A stretch of 36,263 nt of DNA from Paracoccus sp. (in: a-proteobacteria) (GTDB lineage: Bacteria > Pseudomonadota > Alphaproteobacteria > Rhodobacterales > Rhodobacteraceae): assembly GCF_030536915.1 (NCBI RefSeq), contig NZ_JAUNPC010000009.1, positions 1 through 36,263 on the forward strand, given 5' to 3'. How positions within the stretch are numbered: position 1 is the stretch's first letter; the number at the start of each line of letters is the position of its first letter. The notes beneath the pieces were generated by a model, which made no database searches, was not told the origin of the DNA, and saw only the letters and a list, made by a program, of their open reading frames with translations. The translations under genes and the position numbers were made by a program. Shown here in pieces: positions 34,947-36,263 of the stretch.

Positions 34947-35711
34947 ATGAAGAACCTGCTGATCGCCGCCGCCGTGCTGGCCCTGAGCGCGGGCGCGACC
35001 CTCGCCGAGCCGCTGCGGATGGGCACCGAAGGCGCCTATCCTCCCTACAACTTCGTCAATGAAAACGGCCAGGTGGACGGCTTCGAGATCGAGCTGGGCA
35101 ATGAACTGTGCAAGCGCATCGGCGCCGAATGCACCTGGGTCCGCAACGACTGGGATTCGATCATCCCGAACCTTGTCAGCGGCAACTACGACACGATCGT
35201 GGCGGGGATGAACATCACCGACGAACGCCGCCAGTCCATCGCCTTTTCCGATGCCTATACCCCGCCGCCGCCTTCTGCCTATCTGGCGCTGACGCCGGAT
35301 GTTGACGTGACCGGCATCGTCGCCGCCCAGACCAACACCATCCAGGCGGGCTATGTGGCCGAATCCGGCGCCACGCTGGTCGAGTTCGCCACCGGCGAGG
35401 AAGCCATCGCCGCCGTCCGCAACGGCGAGGCCGACGCCGTCTTCGCCGACCGCGACTTCCTCGTGCCTTTCGAGCGTGACTCGGAGGATCTCGTGTGGGT
35501 CGAAGGCAAGGACCGCGTCGTCGTGGGCGAGGGCCTGGGCATCGGGATGCGCCAGTCGGACACCGAACTGAAGGCTCGCTTCGACACCGCCATCGCGGAG
35601 ATGAAGGCCGACGGCTCGCTGGACGGGCTGATCGTCAAGTGGCTGGGCGCCGAGGCCAAGACCTTCGCCGGCATGGCCGATTCCGGCAACGCCGCGCAGC
35701 CGTCGAACTGA
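34947..35711 (+). CDS. Periplasmic polar amino-acid binding protein
   Basis: 254-aa family 3 solute-binding protein. Signal peptide MKNLLIAAAVLALSAGATLA precedes EPLRMGTEGAYPPYNFVNEN. Ligand-site stretches are QVDGFEIELGNELCKRIGAE, WDSIIPNLVSGNYDTIVAGM, NITDERRQSIAFSDAYTPPP and GEADAVFADRDFLVPFE. The two Cys residues near 53 and 60 could form a disulfide. The ligand is likely Arg, His, Lys or a related opine, judged by the DERR motif, but is not proved. GGGAG precedes the ATG. It lies between the ATPase and permease genes with a strong hairpin after its stop. Confidence 0.94.
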   Translation: MKNLLIAAAVLALSAGATLAEPLRMGTEGAYPPYNFVNENGQVDGFEIELGNELCKRIGAECTWVRNDWDSIIPNLVSGNYDTIVAGMNITDERRQSIAFSDAYTPPPPSAYLALTPDVDVTGIVAAQTNTIQAGYVAESGATLVEFATGEEAIAAVRNGEADAVFADRDFLVPFERDSEDLVWVEGKDRVVVGEGLGIGMRQSDTELKARFDTAIAEMKADGSLDGLIVKWLGAEAKTFAGMADSGNAAQPSN

Positions 35712-35721
35712 CGCCGGGACA

Positions 35722-35748
35722 GGGCCGCCGTTTCCGTGACGGCGGCCC
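35722..35748 (+). promoter_or_regulatory. Intercistronic hairpin between binding protein and permease genes
   Basis: GGGCCGCCGT (35722-35731), 7-base loop, ACGGCGGCCC (35739-35748): perfect 10-bp GC stem, 10 bp after the stop and 9 bp before the permease ATG. There is no T run. It is likely to be an mRNA-stabilising or partial-termination element that lets the binding protein exceed the permease. Confidence 0.6.
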
Positions 35749-35757
35749 GCCACGACC

Positions 35758-36263
35758 ATGTTCGCCATCTGCGCCGATCCCAAGGCCCTCGAAGGGCTCG
35801 CCTGGATGCTGTGCTACCTCACCTCGGGGACGCACATGCTGTTCTATGCGTCCTTCGGCACGGTGCTGGGGCTGCTGGCCGTGACCGCGCCGCTGGCCCT
35901 GCTGCTGGGGTTCCTGGGCGCGCTGGCTGCGCGGTCGCAGATCGCGCCCCTGCGCTGGATCGGGCGCACCTATGCGGCGATCGTCCGCGGCGTGCCGGAC
36001 GTGGTGTTCTTTCTCTTCGTGCCCATCGCGCTGGACCAGGGGATCGAGTGGCTGCGCTCGCGGTTCCTCTGCGACCCTTCGGTGCCGGTCAGGCAGGGCA
36101 ACGAGTTCGTGGTCTGCGCCGCCGCCAAGATGCCGCTGTCCACCAGCGCCGAATGGGTGCATGACCTTTACGGCATCGCGCTGGCGGTCGCGGCCTTCGC
36201 CTTCGTCTTCGGCGCCTTTGCGGCCAACGTGCTTTACGGCGCCATGAAGGCCGTGCCGCAGGC
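35758..36263 (+). CDS. Polar amino-acid ABC transporter permease, 3' part outside window
   Basis: First 168 residues of a HisQ/HisM-type permease. It starts MFAICADPKALEGLAWMLCY. The first core helices are MLFYASFGTVLGLLAVTAPL and ALLLGFLGALAARSQ, then RWIGRTYAAIVRGVPDVVFF and LFVPIALDQGIEWL. A further helix is IALAVAAFAFVFGAFAANVL. YGAMKAVPQA at the edge begins the EAA loop that docks on the ATPase. RGVPDVV is the typical segment of the family. A loop of about 40 residues (FLCDPSVPVRQGNEFV, VCAAAKMPLSTSAEWVHD) stands between helices. The frame is open at the window end, so it is cut and not broken. Confidence 0.92.
   Translation, partial: MFAICADPKALEGLAWMLCYLTSGTHMLFYASFGTVLGLLAVTAPLALLLGFLGALAARSQIAPLRWIGRTYAAIVRGVPDVVFFLFVPIALDQGIEWLRSRFLCDPSVPVRQGNEFVVCAAAKMPLSTSAEWVHDLYGIALAVAAFAFVFGAFAANVLYGAMKAVPQ

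Overview
The window reads as GC-rich (high third-position GC) chromosomal DNA of an alphaproteobacterium. It is most likely Rhodobacteraceae and close to Paracoccus. The reasons are an F1-only atpHAGDC operon with no F0 genes beside it, a CobS subunit of the aerobic cobaltochelatase, a UbiK-type ubiquinone accessory factor, the lgt-midA-pgeF operon, and the style of the AtpH, AtpA and AtpD proteins. The genus is an inference from remembered protein families; no search was run. I see no rRNA, tRNA, insertion sequence, prophage or CRISPR array.

Layout, left to right. Positions 1-5618 are mainly minus strand: the 5' part of sat (ATP sulfurylase, running off the left edge), trxB, and the overlapping operon lgt>midA>pgeF, with a plus-strand Lrp/AsnC regulator between. 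Positions 5744-7815 hold ubiK, a secreted coiled-coil protein of unknown function, and a divergent pair of HxlR regulator and NAD(P)H:FMN reductase with a good candidate operator. Positions 7830-10316 hold cobS, a DUF808 membrane protein and csbD, separated by strong bidirectional terminators. Positions 10397-13117 are a minus-strand block: ybjN-like, proC, a CsaA-like tRNA-binding protein and a D-2-hydroxyacid dehydrogenase. Positions 13327-15205 are a ygiC/ygiB-like pair, followed by an MFS transporter whose TTG start overlaps a short upstream reading frame. xseA and purD are divergent. purD and prs converge on a three-unit palindromic repeat. A thioredoxin-fold isomerase and an alpha/beta hydrolase form a small operon at 20924-22284.

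Positions 22289-27691 carry atpHAGDC on the minus strand, with a single-domain H-type lectin gene after the operon's hairpin. A SAM methyltransferase and gloB are divergent at 27997-29646. Then come clpA, ppk2, a DUF1330 protein and a TerB protein with a promoter placed for a leaderless mRNA. The right edge is a polar amino-acid ABC importer (ATPase, binding protein, then a permease cut by the window end).

Most of the window is core metabolism: sulfate activation, redox, purine/PRPP supply, proline, energy conversion and proteolysis. No clearly new multi-gene system is visible. The items most worth a second look are small-scale: the coupled leader ORF before the MFS gene, the leaderless terB promoter, the HxlR operator, the triple palindrome, the SBP/permease hairpin and the ygiC/ygiB pair.
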